A stretch of DNA of 64,000 bases from Caenimonas aquaedulcis (lineage in GTDB: Bacteria; Pseudomonadota; Gammaproteobacteria; Burkholderiales; Burkholderiaceae_C), in the NCBI RefSeq assembly GCF_015831345.1, contig NZ_JADWYS010000001.1:1126118-1190117 (forward strand), written 5' to 3'. The translations under genes were made by a program, and so were the position numbers. How positions within the stretch are numbered: position 1 is the first letter of the stretch; each line of letters starts with the position of its first letter. Shown here in pieces: positions 19,073-29,951 of this stretch. The notes beneath the pieces are model-generated. The model had not been told where the DNA came from. It worked only from the letters and a program-made list of their open reading frames with translations, and searched no databases.

Positions 19073-19089
19073 CCCCGATGGCATTGTGG

Positions 19090-19136
19090 AACAAAAAACG
19101 AAGCAGCCCCGGGGCAACAAAGTTGGCGGGGCTGCT
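19090..19136 (-). terminator. Terminator-like hairpin between tRNA-Cys and tRNA-Leu
   Basis: A 9-bp perfect stem (AGCAGCCCC at 19102-19110 with GGGGCTGCT at 19128-19136) encloses a smaller CAAC/GTTG stem. On the minus strand it is followed by TTCGTTTTTTG. It lies between tRNA-Cys and tRNA-Leu and would stop or attenuate transcription before tRNA-Leu. A four-T run on the plus side makes it weakly bidirectional. Confidence 0.6.
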
Positions 19137-19142
19137 TTTGAC

Positions 19143-19216
19143 TGGAGGCGCGACCCGGAGTCGAACCGAGCTAAACGGATTTGCAATCCGCTGCATAACC
19201 GCTTTGCTATCGCGCC
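19143..19216 (-). tRNA. tRNA-Cys (anticodon GCA)
   Basis: The 74-base minus-strand cloverleaf includes CCA. The acceptor GGCGCGA pairs with TCGCGCC, the anticodon loop TTGCAAA gives GCA, and the T-arm contains GGTTCGACTCC. It lies between tRNA-Gly and tRNA-Leu. Confidence 0.96.
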
Positions 19217-19221
19217 AGTGA

Positions 19222-19255
19222 CCCAGAAAAAAGGGAAGCCTGGGCTTCCCTTTTT
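19222..19255 (-). terminator. Terminator-like hairpin between tRNA-Gly and tRNA-Cys
   Basis: GGGAAGC/GCTTCCC (19233-19250) closes a four-base loop and is flanked by A and T runs on both sides. On the minus strand the stem is followed by TTTTTTCTGG. It has the form of a bidirectional intrinsic terminator and lies directly after tRNA-Gly. Confidence 0.6.
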
Positions 19256-19262
19256 CGAAATA

Positions 19263-19338
19263 TGGAGCGGGAAAAGAGTCTCGAACTCTCGACCTCAACC
19301 TTGGCAAGGTTGCGCTCTACCAACTGAGCTATTCCCGC
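19263..19338 (-). tRNA. tRNA-Gly (anticodon GCC)
   Basis: The 76-base minus-strand cloverleaf includes CCA. The acceptor GCGGGAA pairs with TTCCCGC, the anticodon loop TTGCCAA gives GCC, and the T-arm holds GTTCGAGAC. It is the first tRNA of the cluster, directly downstream of a good -10 box. Confidence 0.96.
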
Positions 19339-19352
19339 GTTTCGAGCCTCGA

Positions 19353-19383
19353 ATTATAGCGCATTTTTTGGCCCGGTTTTCAA
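19353..19383 (-). promoter_or_regulatory. Promoter of the tRNA-Gly-Cys-Leu cluster
   Basis: On the minus strand a consensus TATAAT (19353-19358) is preceded by TTGAAA (19378-19383) with a rather long 19-base spacer. The start would fall about 8 bases before tRNA-Gly. The GC-containing stretch after the -10 box is typical of stable-RNA promoters under growth-rate control. Confidence 0.6.
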
Positions 19384-19392
19384 CTGCGTTTT

Positions 19393-21813
19393 TCAGTGCT
19401 TCACGGATTTCGGTTGCGAGACATCCGGCTTCGTGGGGATGGCTGCCGCCACCACCGCATCGTCTTCGGCGAGAGGCGTGGGGTGGCGCTCGAGCGCCAC
19501 CTCCAGCACCTTGTCGATCCACTTCACCGGGATGATTTCCAGGCCGCTCTTCACGTTGTCCGGGATGTCCTGCAGGTCCTTGGTGTTCTCCTCGGGGATG
19601 AGCACCGTCTTGATGCCGCCGCGCAGCGCGGCCAGCAGCTTTTCTTTCAGGCCGCCGATGGCGGTGACTTCACCGCGCAGGGTGATCTCGCCCGTCATCG
19701 CGACGTCGCCGCGCACCGGGATGCCGGTGAGCGCCGACACGATGGCGGTCGTCATCGCGGCGCCCGCGCTCGGGCCGTCCTTCGGCGTCGCGCCATCGGG
19801 CACGTGGATGTGCATGTCCTTCTTCTCGAACACTTCATCGGCGATGCCCAGGCGTTTCGCGCGGCTGCGCACCACGGTGCGCGCCGCGGACACGGATTCC
19901 TTCATCACGTCGCCGAGCGAGCCCGTCGTGGTGATGACGCCCTTGCCCGGCATCAGCGCGGCTTCGATCGTCAGCAGGTCGCCGCCGACTTCGGTCCATG
20001 CGAGGCCGACCACCTGGCCCACCTGGTTCTGGTTCTCGGCGCGCCCGTAAGTGTGCTTGCGAACGCCCAGGAATTCGTTGAGGTTCTCGGCATTCACGAC
20101 CACCTGCGGCGTGTATTTCTTCAGCAGCAGGCCCTTGACCACCTTGCGGCAGATCTTGCCCAGGTCGCGCTCGAGCGAACGCACGCCGGCTTCTCGCGTG
20201 TAGTAGCGAATGACGTCGCGCACGGCGTCTTCCGTCACCAGCAACTCGCTTTCCTTCACGCCGTTGTTGGCCATCTGCTTGGGCAGCAGATACTTGATCG
20301 CGATGTTGGTCTTCTCGTCCTCGGTGTAGCCCGAGAGGCGGATGACTTCCATGCGGTCCAGCAGGGCCGGCGGGATGTTCATCGAGTTGGAGGTCGCGAC
20401 GAACATCACGTCCGACAGGTCGAAGTCGACCTCGACGTAGTGGTCGCCGAACTTGTGGTTCTGCTCCGGGTCCAGCACTTCGAGCAGCGCGCTCGACGGG
20501 TCGCCGCGGAAGTCCGTGCCGAGCTTGTCGATCTCGTCGAGCAGGAACAGCGGGTTGCGCGTACCGGCCTTGTTGAGGTTGGACAGCACCTTGCCCGGCA
20601 GTGCGCCGATATAGGTGCGGCGATGCCCGCGGATCTCCGCCTCGTCGCGCATGCCGCCCAGGGCCATGCGCACGTACTTGCGGCCGGTCGCCTTGGCGAT
20701 CGACTGCCCCAGCGAGGTCTTGCCGACGCCCGGGGGGCCGACGAGGCACAGGATGGGCGCCTTCACCTTGTCCACGCGCTGCTGCACCGCGAGGTATTCC
20801 AGGATGCGGTCCTTGACCTTGTCCAGGCCGTAGTGGTCGGAGTTCAGCACGTCTTCGGCGTGGCCGAGGTCGTGCTTGATCTTGGTCTTCTTGGCCCACG
20901 GCAGGCCCGTGAGCACCTCGATGTAGTTGCGCACCACGGTCGCCTCGGCGGACATGGGCGACATCAGCTTGAGCTTCTTGAGTTCCGCGTCGGCCTTCTT
21001 TCTGGCCTCCTTGGGCATCTTCGCGGCCTTGATCTTCTTTTCGATCTCTTCGATGTCCGCGCCCTCTTCGCCCTCGCCGAGCTCCTTCTGGATGGCCTTG
21101 ACCTGCTCGTTGAGGTAGAAATCGCGCTGGTTCTTTTCCATCTGGCGCTTCACGCGGCCGCGGATCTTCTTGTCGACGTTCAGGATGTCGACCTCGCGCT
21201 CGATCTGCTCGAAGAGGTTCTCGAGCCGGCCCTTCACGTCGGCAAGGTCGAGCACGACCTGCTTGTTGTCGAGCTTGAGCGGCAGGTGCGCGGCGATCGT
21301 GTCGGCCAGGCGGCCCGGATCGTCGATGCTGGAGATGGAGGTGAGGATCTCGGGCGGGATCTTCTTGTTGAGTTTGACGTACTGGTCGAACTGCTGCATC
21401 ACGGCGCGGCGCAGCGCCTCGATCTCGCTGGACTTGACGTCCTTTTCTCCGACCACCGGGGTCACGTTGGCGGTGAAGTGCGCTTCGCCGTCTTCGATGC
21501 GGTTGACACGCGCGCGCTGCTGGCCTTCGACCAGGACCTTCACGGTACCGTCGGGGAGCTTCAGCATCTGCAGGATGGTGGAGACGCAGCCGACCTCGAA
21601 CATGTCGGTGACGGCAGGCTCGTCCTTCGCGGCGGCCTTCTGGGCGACCAGCATGATGCGGCGCTCGGCCTCCATGGCGGCTTCCAGCGCCTTGATGCTC
21701 TTCGGGCGGCCCACGAAGAGCGGAATGACCATGTGCGGGAAGACGACGACGTCGCGCAGCGGAAGCAGCGGCAGGTCGATCGGGTCAGCTGGCAGGGGAA
21801 TATGTCCGGACAT
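19393..21813 (-). CDS. lon: ATP-dependent protease La
   Basis: Lon degrades misfolded and regulatory proteins. The 806-residue chain shows the N-terminal substrate domain ([23 protein letters not shown] region), Walker [10 protein letters not shown] and the [10 protein letters not shown] region. The C-terminal Ser-Lys protease has the nucleophile S682 in PKDGPSAG and the lysine about 43 residues later in GGLKEK. The start ATG at 21813 has AAGGA six bases upstream. It lies downstream of clpX on the same strand, 135 bases away, with a heat-shock-like promoter in the gap. The C-terminal extension is short and acidic-neutral. Confidence 0.98.
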   Translation of the reverse strand: MSGHIPLPADPIDLPLLPLRDVVVFPHMVIPLFVGRPKSIKALEAAMEAERRIMLVAQKAAAKDEPAVTDMFEVGCVSTILQMLKLPDGTVKVLVEGQQRARVNRIEDGEAHFTANVTPVVGEKDVKSSEIEALRRAVMQQFDQYVKLNKKIPPEILTSISSIDDPGRLADTIAAHLPLKLDNKQVVLDLADVKGRLENLFEQIEREVDILNVDKKIRGRVKRQMEKNQRDFYLNEQVKAIQKELGEGEEGADIEEIEKKIKAAKMPKEARKKADAELKKLKLMSPMSAEATVVRNYIEVLTGLPWAKKTKIKHDLGHAEDVLNSDHYGLDKVKDRILEYLAVQQRVDKVKAPILCLVGPPGVGKTSLGQSIAKATGRKYVRMALGGMRDEAEIRGHRRTYIGALPGKVLSNLNKAGTRNPLFLLDEIDKLGTDFRGDPSSALLEVLDPEQNHKFGDHYVEVDFDLSDVMFVATSNSMNIPPALLDRMEVIRLSGYTEDEKTNIAIKYLLPKQMANNGVKESELLVTEDAVRDVIRYYTREAGVRSLERDLGKICRKVVKGLLLKKYTPQVVVNAENLNEFLGVRKHTYGRAENQNQVGQVVGLAWTEVGGDLLTIEAALMPGKGVITTTGSLGDVMKESVSAARTVVRSRAKRLGIADEVFEKKDMHIHVPDGATPKDGPSAGAAMTTAIVSALTGIPVRGDVAMTGEITLRGEVTAIGGLKEKLLAALRGGIKTVLIPEENTKDLQDIPDNVKSGLEIIPVKWIDKVLEVALERHPTPLAEDDAVVAAAIPTKPDVSQPKSVKH

Positions 21814-21837
21814 GAAGATCCTTTGTTCTACCAGTCG

Positions 21838-21866
21838 AATATGGACCGGGCGGGTGCATTTTCAAC
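21838..21866 (-). promoter_or_regulatory. Possible sigma-32 (heat-shock) promoter of lon
   Basis: On the minus strand GTTGAAA (21860-21866) is followed after 14 bases by TCCATATT (21838-21845). This resembles the sigma-32 pattern CTTGAAA-N11-15-CCCCATNT and is also readable as a sigma-70 site (TTGAAA, 16 bases, CATATT). The lon start lies about 25 bases downstream of the -10. Heat induction of lon is known in proteobacteria; its use here is inferred. Confidence 0.45.
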
Positions 21867-21948
21867 CCGTCGGCGGGACCTTGGGGGCAACCAGCGGCAA
21901 AAAATTGATGCAAGCCGCGCCCCCGTAGTCCGAAGAGGCTAGAAAACC

Positions 21949-23214
<1,266 letters not shown>

Positions 23215-23310
23215 TACATCTACCTTGTGACTTGAGTTTGAATGATAACCAAAGACGGCAGGCCGCCATGGCTGAGCAGGCGCCGGGGCGCCCGCGAGGT
23301 CCTGGACCTG

Positions 23311-23347
23311 TGAAAAAAACAACGGCGCCCCGTCTGGGAGCGCCGTT
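23311..23347 (-). terminator. Intrinsic terminator after clpP
   Basis: AACGGCGC (23321-23328) pairs with GCGCCGTT (23340-23347). On the minus strand the stem is followed by GTTTTTTTCAC, a strong U-tract. It begins 22 bases after the clpP stop and separates clpP from clpX. Confidence 0.75.
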
Positions 23348-23369
23348 TGTTGCGGTGCAACCGCGCAGG

Positions 23370-23978
23370 TTACGGACGCTTGGCGATCACCTGGTCGACG
23401 AGGCCATAGGCCCTCGCCTCCTCGGCGTCGAGGAAGTAGTCGCGCTCGGTATCGCGCGCGACCTTCTCCAGCGGCTGCCCGGTGCGCTCGGCCAGGATGC
23501 GGTTCATCGTGTCCTTGGTCTTGAGGATGTCCCGCGCGTGGATTTCGATGTCCGTCGCCTGGCCCTGGGCGCCGCCCAGCACCTGGTGGATCATGACCTT
23601 CGAGTTGGGCAGAGAAAAACGCTTGCCCTTGGCGCCGGCCGCCAGCAGGAACGCACCCATGCTCGCGGCCATGCCGGTGCACAGGGTGGAGACGTCGGGC
23701 TTGATGAAGTTCATGGTGTCATAGATCGCCATGCCGGCGCTCACGCTGCCGCCCGGCGAGTTGATGTAGAACGAGATGTCCTTGTCGGGGTTCTCGCTCT
23801 CCAGGAACAGGAGCTGCGCCACGACGAGGTTGGCCGTCTGGTCGTTCACGGGACCCACGAGGAAGATCACGCGCTCGCGCAGCAGGCGCGAATAGATGTC
23901 GTAGCTGCGCTCGCCGCGGCCCGACTGCTCGATGACGATCGGCACCATGCCGAGGGCCTGGGTTTCAAGTGCACTCAT
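23370..23978 (-). CDS. clpP: ATP-dependent Clp protease proteolytic subunit
   Basis: ClpP forms the tetradecameric serine protease chamber used by ClpX. The 202-residue protein has the catalytic serine in [11 protein letters not shown], the histidine in MIHQVLGG, and the oxyanion segment [11 protein letters not shown]. The N-terminus includes a short propeptide-like stretch. It lies 127 bases downstream of tig, in the conserved tig-clpP-clpX-lon order. Confidence 0.98.
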   Translation of the reverse strand: MSALETQALGMVPIVIEQSGRGERSYDIYSRLLRERVIFLVGPVNDQTANLVVAQLLFLESENPDKDISFYINSPGGSVSAGMAIYDTMNFIKPDVSTLCTGMAASMGAFLLAAGAKGKRFSLPNSKVMIHQVLGGAQGQATDIEIHARDILKTKDTMNRILAERTGQPLEKVARDTERDYFLDAEEARAYGLVDQVIAKRP

Positions 23979-24028
23979 GGGAAAGGAACTCCGGTTTCAG
24001 TGGGGATACTTTATCGCCAAAAGCAGAT

Positions 24029-24056
24029 GGGGCCTGCGGCGCGGACCGCAAGCCCC
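24029..24056 (-). terminator. Hairpin between tig and clpP (attenuator candidate)
   Basis: GGGGC-TGCGG pairs with CCGCA-GCCCC around a six-base loop, with one bulged base on each arm. The minus-strand tail is ATCTGCTTTTGG, so the U-tract is weak and offset. It could be a partial terminator that separates tig from clpP expression. Confidence 0.4.
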
Positions 24057-24105
24057 TCTTTGCCTGTCATGACGGCAGGGATGGCGGACACGGTCCGCCC
24101 CGGCG

Positions 24106-25422
24106 TCAGCTGGCCTGTTCACCCATGAGTTCGTCGAACGAAAGCACCTTCTCGGTGACCTTCGCCTTCGACAGGATGTAGTCGGTGACGTTGTTCTCGA
24201 TCACGATCGCCTCGACTTCGGCCAGCCGCTGGCGGTCGCTGAAGTACCAGCGGACCACTTCGGCCGGCTTCTCGTAGCTCGCGGCCAGCTCGTCCACGTG
24301 GGCCTTGATCTGCTCGGGCTTGGCGCGCAGGTCCTGCGTGCGGACCAGCTCGGCGACGACCAGGCCCAGGCGCACGCGGCGCTCGGCTTGCGGGCGGAAG
24401 ATGTCGTCGGGGATCGGCGCCTTGTCGGCGTCCTTGATGCCGCGCTGCTTCAGGTCGGCGCGGGCGCCTTCGATCATGCGGTCGACTTCGGACTGCACGC
24501 TCGACTTCGGCAGGTCCAGCTCGGCCTGGCCGACCAGCGCGTCCATCGCGGCCTGCTTGTTGCGGGCCAGCAGGCGGAACTTGACCTCGCGCTCGAGGTT
24601 CTTGCGGATGTCGCCGCGCAGGCCCTCGACCGTCGCGTCGGGGATGCCCAGCGACTTGGCGAAGGCTTCGTTGACTTCCGGCAGGTTGGCGGATTCGATC
24701 TTCTTCACGGTGACCATGAAGTCGGCCTGCTTGCCGGCGACGTCCTTGCCGTGATAGTCGGCCGGGAAGGCGAGCGGGAAGGTCTTGCTCTCGCCCTGCT
24801 TCATGCCGCGCACGGCTTCCTCGAATTCCTTGAGCATCTGGCCTTCGCCGACGAGGAACTGGAAGTCGTCGGCCTTGCCGCCGGAGAAGGGCTCGCCGTC
24901 GATCTTGCCCTCGAAGTCCACCGTGACGCGGTCGCCGTCCTGCGCGGCCTCGGCCTGCGGGCGCTGCGCGAACGTGCGGCGCTGCTTGCGCAGGATTTCG
25001 ACCGTGCGCTCGATGGCGTCGTCCGTCACCTCGGCGGAAAACTTCTCCACCTCGGCGCTGGAGAGGTCGCCCAGCTTGATCTCGGGGAACACCTCGAACA
25101 CCGCGTCGAACGCGAGCTCACCCTCCGGCGCCTGTTCCTTTTCCGTGATGCGGGGCTGGCCGGCGACGCGCAGGTTCGCCTCGTTGGCGGCCTGGGCGAA
25201 GGCTTCGCCGACCTTGTCGTTCATCACCTCGTAGTGGACCGAGTAGCCGTAGCGCTCGGCCACGACCTTCATCGGCACCTTGCCCGGGCGGAAGCCGTCC
25301 ATCTTGGCGCTGCGGGCGATCTTGCGCAGGCGCGCGTCGACTTCGGACTGGATGGCGCTGGCAGGCAGCGTCAGGGTGATCTTGCGCTCCAGCTTGTCGA
25401 GGGTTTCTACGTTCACGGCCAT
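24106..25422 (-). CDS. tig: Trigger factor, ribosome-associated chaperone
   Basis: Trigger factor binds nascent chains at the ribosome exit tunnel and has prolyl isomerase activity. The 438-residue protein has the N-terminal ribosome-binding region with FRPGKVPMKVV, the FKBP-type domain around residues 155-240 (DRVTVDFEGKIDGEPFSGG) and the helical C-terminal chaperone domain. The start MAVNVETLDKLERK is the usual one. It lies 26 bases after tRNA-Leu(UAG). Confidence 0.97.
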   Translation of the reverse strand: MAVNVETLDKLERKITLTLPASAIQSEVDARLRKIARSAKMDGFRPGKVPMKVVAERYGYSVHYEVMNDKVGEAFAQAANEANLRVAGQPRITEKEQAPEGELAFDAVFEVFPEIKLGDLSSAEVEKFSAEVTDDAIERTVEILRKQRRTFAQRPQAEAAQDGDRVTVDFEGKIDGEPFSGGKADDFQFLVGEGQMLKEFEEAVRGMKQGESKTFPLAFPADYHGKDVAGKQADFMVTVKKIESANLPEVNEAFAKSLGIPDATVEGLRGDIRKNLEREVKFRLLARNKQAAMDALVGQAELDLPKSSVQSEVDRMIEGARADLKQRGIKDADKAPIPDDIFRPQAERRVRLGLVVAELVRTQDLRAKPEQIKAHVDELAASYEKPAEVVRWYFSDRQRLAEVEAIVIENNVTDYILSKAKVTEKVLSFDELMGEQAS

Positions 25423-25448
25423 GATGCTCTCTCTTGATAAATGGGCTT

Positions 25449-25535
25449 TGGTGCGCGGGGGGGGACTCGAACCCCCACACCATTGCTGGCGTCAGGACCT
25501 AAACCTGGTGCGTCTACCAATTTCGCCACCCGCGC
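25449..25535 (-). tRNA. tRNA-Leu (anticodon UAG)
   Basis: The minus strand folds as an 87-base class II tRNA with CCA. The acceptor GCGCGGG pairs with CCCGCGC, the anticodon loop TTTAGGT gives UAG, and it has a long variable arm and GGGTTCGAGTCCC in the T-arm. It lies immediately upstream of tig on the same strand. Confidence 0.96.
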
Positions 25536-25544
25536 GCCTGCTTG

Positions 25545-25585
25545 AAAGGGAAAAGCGGGCCGCCAGGAGAACCCGGCAGCCCGCT
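25545..25585 (-). terminator. Terminator after the RND permease gene
   Basis: AGCGGGC (25554-25560) pairs with GCCCGCT (25579-25585). On the minus strand the stem is followed by TTTTCCCTTTC. It lies 22 bases after the RND permease stop and just before tRNA-Leu. Confidence 0.6.
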
Positions 25586-25607
25586 CGAATCCGGTCAACC
25601 CGATATT

Positions 25608-28600
25608 TTACGCGACTGCGGGGGCAGCTTCCGGGCGTTTCACGCGAAACCAGGCCGCGTACATCGCGGGCAGCGACAGCAGGGTCAACACCGTCGCCAC
25701 GATCAGCCCGCCCATGATGGCCACCGCCATGGGGCCCCAGAACACCGAGCGGGACAGCGGAATCATCGCCAGGACCGCCGCGGCGGCCGTGAGCACGATC
25801 GGGCGCAGGCGGCGCACCGCCGATTCCACGATGGCGTCCCAGGCCGGAATGCCCTTGGCGCGGTCCTGCTCGATCTGGTCGACCAGGATCACTGAATTGC
25901 GCATGATCATCCCCGCCAGGGCGATGAAGCCGAGCAGCGCGACGAAGCCGAAGGGTCGGTTCAGCAGCAGCAGCGCGCCGGCGACCCCGGCCAGCCCCAG
26001 CGGCGCCGTCAGCAGCACGAGCATCGTGCGGGAGAAGCTGTGCAACTGCAGCATCAGCAGCGTGAGCATGATGAACACCATGATCGGGACGCCGGCGGAG
26101 ATCGAATCCGTCCCTTTGCTGCTCTCCTCCACCGCGCCGGCCACCTGGATCTTGTAGCCCACGGGCCACCTGGCTTCCAGCGCCTTGAGCTTCGGCAGCA
26201 GTTCGTTGGTGACGGTGGCGCCCTGCAGGCCTTCGACGATGTCCGACTGCACGGTGATGGCGTAGTCGCGGTTTTCGCGCCACATCACGCCCGGTTCCCA
26301 CGTGAACACCGGCTTGGCGATCTGCGTCAGCGGGATCGACTTGCCCGAGGACGTGGGCAGGTAGGCGTTCGCGATATCGGTGATCGCGTTGCGCTCGTCC
26401 AGCGGCTGGCGCAGCACGATGTCGATCAGCTTGTCGCCCTCGCGGAACTGGCCTACCGTGGTGCCCGCAAGGATGGTTTTGGAAGCCTGCGCGATCGACT
26501 GGCTCGTCACCCCCAGCGCGCGCGCCTTGCTCTGGTCGACTTCCAGGCGGAGCACCTTCACCGACTCGTTCCAGTTGTCATTGACGCCACGCGTGTTCGG
26601 GCTTGCGCGCATCGCGGCCTTCACCTCTTCGGCACGCTCGCGCAGCGCCGCCGGGTCACCGCCGACGACACGGAACTGAACCGGGTAAGGCACGGGCGGC
26701 CCGTTGGGCAACAGCTTCACGCGGCCGCGCACTTCGGGGAATTCCTGGGCCAGCAGGGTCGGCAGCTTCACGCGCAGGGTTTCGCGCACCTTCAGGTCCG
26801 AAGGCATGACGATGAATTGCGAGACGTTGCTCTGCGGGAACACCTGGTCCAGCGGAAGGTAGAACCGGGGGACGCCGGAACCGACCCAGGTGCTGACCGA
26901 GGTCACGCCGGACTCAAGGCGCAGGCGCTCTTCCACCCTGCGCGTGACGCTTTCATTCGCGGCGAAGGAGGTGCCTTCCGGAAACCAGACCTCGACCATG
27001 ACTTCCGGCCGGCTGGAATCGGGGAAGAACTGCTGCTGCACCTTCCCCATGCCGACGATGCCGAGCGCGAAGATGAGGAGCGTCGCGCCGATGGTGAGCC
27101 AGCGATGCGCGACGCACCAGTTCACGACCTTGCGGAAGTTGCGGTAGAACGGCGTGTCGAAGTGCTCGTGGTGCTCGCCCGTCGCGGGCTTGGCCTTGAG
27201 GATCGCGTTGCCCAGGTAGGGCACGAAGTACACCGAAACGAACCAGCTGAGCACCAGCGCGACGACCGTCACCGCGAAGATCGCGAAGGTGTATTCGCCG
27301 ACCGTGGATTTCGCCATTCCGATGGGCAGGAAGCCCGTCGCGGTGATGAGCGTACCCGTGAGCATGGGCATCGCGGTGATCTCGTAGGCGAAGGTGGCGG
27401 CGCGGACCTTGTCGTAGCCCTCCTCCATCTTGCGCACCATCATCTCGACCGCGATGATCGCGTCGTCCACGAGCAGGCCGAGCGCGATGATGAGCGAGCC
27501 GAGCGAAATCTTGTGCAGCCCGATGCCCCAGAAGTCCATCGCGAGGAAGGTGACGGCGAGCACCAGGGGGATCGTGATGCCCACGACCAGGCCGGGCCTC
27601 ATGTCGACGTACCAGCGCTTCCACACGGGCAGCGATGCGGCATCCGGGCGCTTGTGCAGCCCGAGCGCGATGAAGCTCACCGCCAGCACGATCACCACGG
27701 CTTCGACGAGCGTGCGCACGAATTCGTTGACCGAGCTCGCCACCGCGCGCGGCTGGTCCTGGAGCTGCACGAGCTGCACCCCCGCGGGCAGGCCGTCCTG
27801 GATCTTGTTGAACGACGCCTTGAGCGAATGCCCGAGGCGGATGATGTCGCCGCCCTTGGCCATCGACACGCCCAGCGCAATCACTTCCTTGCCCTGGTGG
27901 CGCACCTTCACCACCGGCGGATCCACATAGCCGCGCTTGATCTCGGCGATGTCGCCCAGCTTCAGCTGGCTGCCCGAGGTGCCGCGGATCGGCATGGCGC
28001 GCAGCTCGTCCGGCGCCTCGAACTGGCCGGCCACGCGTACCTGCACGATATCGAGCGGCGTCTGCACCGCACCGGCGGACTCCACCGCGTTTTGCTGACC
28101 GAGCTGGGCCAGCACCTGGTTGAAGTCGAGGCCGAGCTGCGCCAGGCGCTTCTGCGAAATCTCGATGTAGAGCTTCTCGTCCTGCGCGCCGAAGAGTTCC
28201 ACCTTCGCGACGTCGGGTACGCGCAGCAGCTGCTGGCGCACGTCGTCCGCGAAGTTCTTCATCTCGGAGTAGTTGAAGCCGTCCGATTCGAGCGCGTAGA
28301 TCACGCCGTACACGTCGCCGAAATCGTCGTTGAAGAACGGGCCCTGGATGCCGCCGGGCAGCGTGAAGCGCATGTCGCCAATCTTCTTGCGCACGGTATA
28401 CCAGACGTTCGCGACGTCCCCGGGCTTCGAGGAATCCTTGATCTGGAAGATGATCTGCGACTCGCCGGGCTTGGAATAGCTGCGGATCTTGTCCGCGTAC
28501 GGCGCTTCCTGCAGCGTACGTTCGATTTTGTCCGTCACCTGCTCGGCCACCTGCTGCGCGGTCGCGCCGGGCCAGTAGGTGCGCACGACCATCGCGCGGA

Positions 28601-28760
28601 AAGTGAACGGCGGGTCCTCGTCCTGCCCCAGCTGGAAGTAGGCCGAGATGCCCAGTACCATCAGCGCGATCATCAGGTACAGCGTGAGCGCCTTGTGCTC
28701 CAGCGCCCAGCGGGAGAGATTGAAGCCGGGAGCCGGCGCGTCGTCGTGCGTGTCGCTCAT
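25608..28760 (-). CDS. RND-family efflux transporter permease
   Basis: A 1050-residue inner-membrane proton-driven pump of the AcrB/RND superfamily. It has one N-terminal membrane segment (LTLYLMIALMVLGISAYF), two large periplasmic loops and two six-helix bundles. The essential paired aspartates appear in GLLVDDAIIAVEMMVRKMEEG. The sequence is of the drug/hydrophobe (HAE1-like) side rather than the heavy-metal CzcA type. It starts seven bases after the adaptor gene. No outer-membrane channel gene is adjacent, so a channel encoded elsewhere is probably used. Confidence 0.93.
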   Translation of the reverse strand: MSDTHDDAPAPGFNLSRWALEHKALTLYLMIALMVLGISAYFQLGQDEDPPFTFRAMVVRTYWPGATAQQVAEQVTDKIERTLQEAPYADKIRSYSKPGESQIIFQIKDSSKPGDVANVWYTVRKKIGDMRFTLPGGIQGPFFNDDFGDVYGVIYALESDGFNYSEMKNFADDVRQQLLRVPDVAKVELFGAQDEKLYIEISQKRLAQLGLDFNQVLAQLGQQNAVESAGAVQTPLDIVQVRVAGQFEAPDELRAMPIRGTSGSQLKLGDIAEIKRGYVDPPVVKVRHQGKEVIALGVSMAKGGDIIRLGHSLKASFNKIQDGLPAGVQLVQLQDQPRAVASSVNEFVRTLVEAVVIVLAVSFIALGLHKRPDAASLPVWKRWYVDMRPGLVVGITIPLVLAVTFLAMDFWGIGLHKISLGSLIIALGLLVDDAIIAVEMMVRKMEEGYDKVRAATFAYEITAMPMLTGTLITATGFLPIGMAKSTVGEYTFAIFAVTVVALVLSWFVSVYFVPYLGNAILKAKPATGEHHEHFDTPFYRNFRKVVNWCVAHRWLTIGATLLIFALGIVGMGKVQQQFFPDSSRPEVMVEVWFPEGTSFAANESVTRRVEERLRLESGVTSVSTWVGSGVPRFYLPLDQVFPQSNVSQFIVMPSDLKVRETLRVKLPTLLAQEFPEVRGRVKLLPNGPPVPYPVQFRVVGGDPAALRERAEEVKAAMRASPNTRGVNDNWNESVKVLRLEVDQSKARALGVTSQSIAQASKTILAGTTVGQFREGDKLIDIVLRQPLDERNAITDIANAYLPTSSGKSIPLTQIAKPVFTWEPGVMWRENRDYAITVQSDIVEGLQGATVTNELLPKLKALEARWPVGYKIQVAGAVEESSKGTDSISAGVPIMVFIMLTLLMLQLHSFSRTMLVLLTAPLGLAGVAGALLLLNRPFGFVALLGFIALAGMIMRNSVILVDQIEQDRAKGIPAWDAIVESAVRRLRPIVLTAAAAVLAMIPLSRSVFWGPMAVAIMGGLIVATVLTLLSLPAMYAAWFRVKRPEAAPAVA

Positions 28761-28767
28761 GCGCGCC

Positions 28768-29910
28768 TCACTTGTTGGCGGAAGCGGCGGCGACGGCCGC
28801 GCCTTGCGCGGACCGGTCCTGGTAGATCGTCACCTTCTGGCCCGGCGACAGCACGTGCACGCCGGCTGACACGACCAGCATCCCGGGCTGCAGGCCCGAG
28901 GAGATCACCGCGTCGTTGCCGTCGGCGGTGGCGATCTGCACGGCCTGCGACTTCACGGTCATGGTCTGCTTGTCGAGCACCCACACCGCGGTGCCCGCGC
29001 CTTCCTTGCGAAGCGCGCTGGTGGGCACCTTGATGACCGGTGCGCCCGCCATGCTGAGCGCGCGCGGCACGACCGACACGGTGGTACCCAGGGCCGGCGG
29101 CGCTGCGGTGTCCGCCAGCGAGACCTTGACCGGGAAGGTCCGCGTCACCGGGTCCGCGCTCGCACCCACCTCGCGCACCGTCCCCGCGAGCTCGGCGTCC
29201 TTGCCCCATCCGCGCACCGTCACTTCGGAGCCGGTCTTGATGGCCGCCACCTTGTCTTCCGGCACGGCGAAGAGCACGTCACGCGGGCCGTCCTGCGCGA
29301 TGCGCACGATCGGCATGCCTGCAGTGACGACCTGCCCGGGTTCCGCGTCGATCGAAGTGATCACGCCGGACACGTCGGCCACGAGGGTCGTGTAGGCGGC
29401 CTGGTTGCCCTGCGACGAGAGCTGTGCCTTCGCCTGGTCGAGCTGCGCCTGCGCGGCCTTGAGCGTGGTGTCGCGGCGCTCGAGTTCGGCGCCGCTGATG
29501 AAATTCTGGTCCTTGAGCGCCGCGTAGCGCTTGTAGTCGGCGGCGGCGAGGTCGCGGTTCGTCGCGGCTGCGGCCACTTGCGCACGGGCCGCGTCGGCGG
29601 CGAGGCGATAGTCCTGCGGGTCGAGCTGCGCGAGCACCTGGCCGGCTTTCACGTGCTGGCCGAGTTCGGCCTGGCGTCGGACGATCTTGCCCGCCACGCG
29701 AAAGCCGAGACGGGACTCGACGCGGGGCTTGACCTCGCCCGCGAATTCATGGTCGGACTGGAACGTTGCGACGCCGACCGACATCACCTTCACGGCGCGG
29801 ACGGGCTCTTGAGGCGGTTCGGATTTGGAGCAGGCGGACAAGGCCAGTGCGGTTGCAAGAGCGAAGCTGAACGCCAAGAAGTTGGATGAGTGAGGAAGTT
29901 GGTGCGGCAT
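28768..29910 (-). CDS. RND efflux periplasmic adaptor (membrane fusion) lipoprotein
   Basis: A 380-residue adaptor that links the RND pump to an outer-membrane channel. It shows a lipoprotein-type signal ending LALSACSKS with the lipidated cysteine near residue 27. It then has the lipoyl half-motifs (LGQHVKAGQVLAQLDPQDY), a coiled-coil hairpin, and a beta-barrel domain. Two ATGs are adjacent (29913 and 29910). The second has better spacing to AAGG (7 bases) and is preferred. It is divergent from the squalene synthase gene across a 108-base region with a palindromic operator. Confidence 0.9.
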   Translation of the reverse strand: MPHQLPHSSNFLAFSFALATALALSACSKSEPPQEPVRAVKVMSVGVATFQSDHEFAGEVKPRVESRLGFRVAGKIVRRQAELGQHVKAGQVLAQLDPQDYRLAADAARAQVAAAATNRDLAAADYKRYAALKDQNFISGAELERRDTTLKAAQAQLDQAKAQLSSQGNQAAYTTLVADVSGVITSIDAEPGQVVTAGMPIVRIAQDGPRDVLFAVPEDKVAAIKTGSEVTVRGWGKDAELAGTVREVGASADPVTRTFPVKVSLADTAAPPALGTTVSVVPRALSMAGAPVIKVPTSALRKEGAGTAVWVLDKQTMTVKSQAVQIATADGNDAVISSGLQPGMLVVSAGVHVLSPGQKVTIYQDRSAQGAAVAAASANK

Positions 29911-29951
29911 CATGCAACCTTAGCAGAAAGTAGTAGGCGACTTGCTTCTTA

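Noticed and set aside
18959..19307. N-terminal extensions of protein frames running through tRNA-Leu and tRNA-Cys
   Set aside because: The reading would pass through tRNA genes. The ATG at 18958 gives a clean start for the downstream protein.
19396..21942. Long plus-strand open frame opposite lon
   Set aside because: Its composition (runs of His, Leu, Arg, Asp, Val) mirrors the lon codons, and lon on the other strand has every catalytic motif.
26040..29033. Long plus-strand open frame opposite the RND pump genes
   Set aside because: Low-complexity His/Arg/Asp-rich translation without domains; the RND permease and adaptor explain the region.
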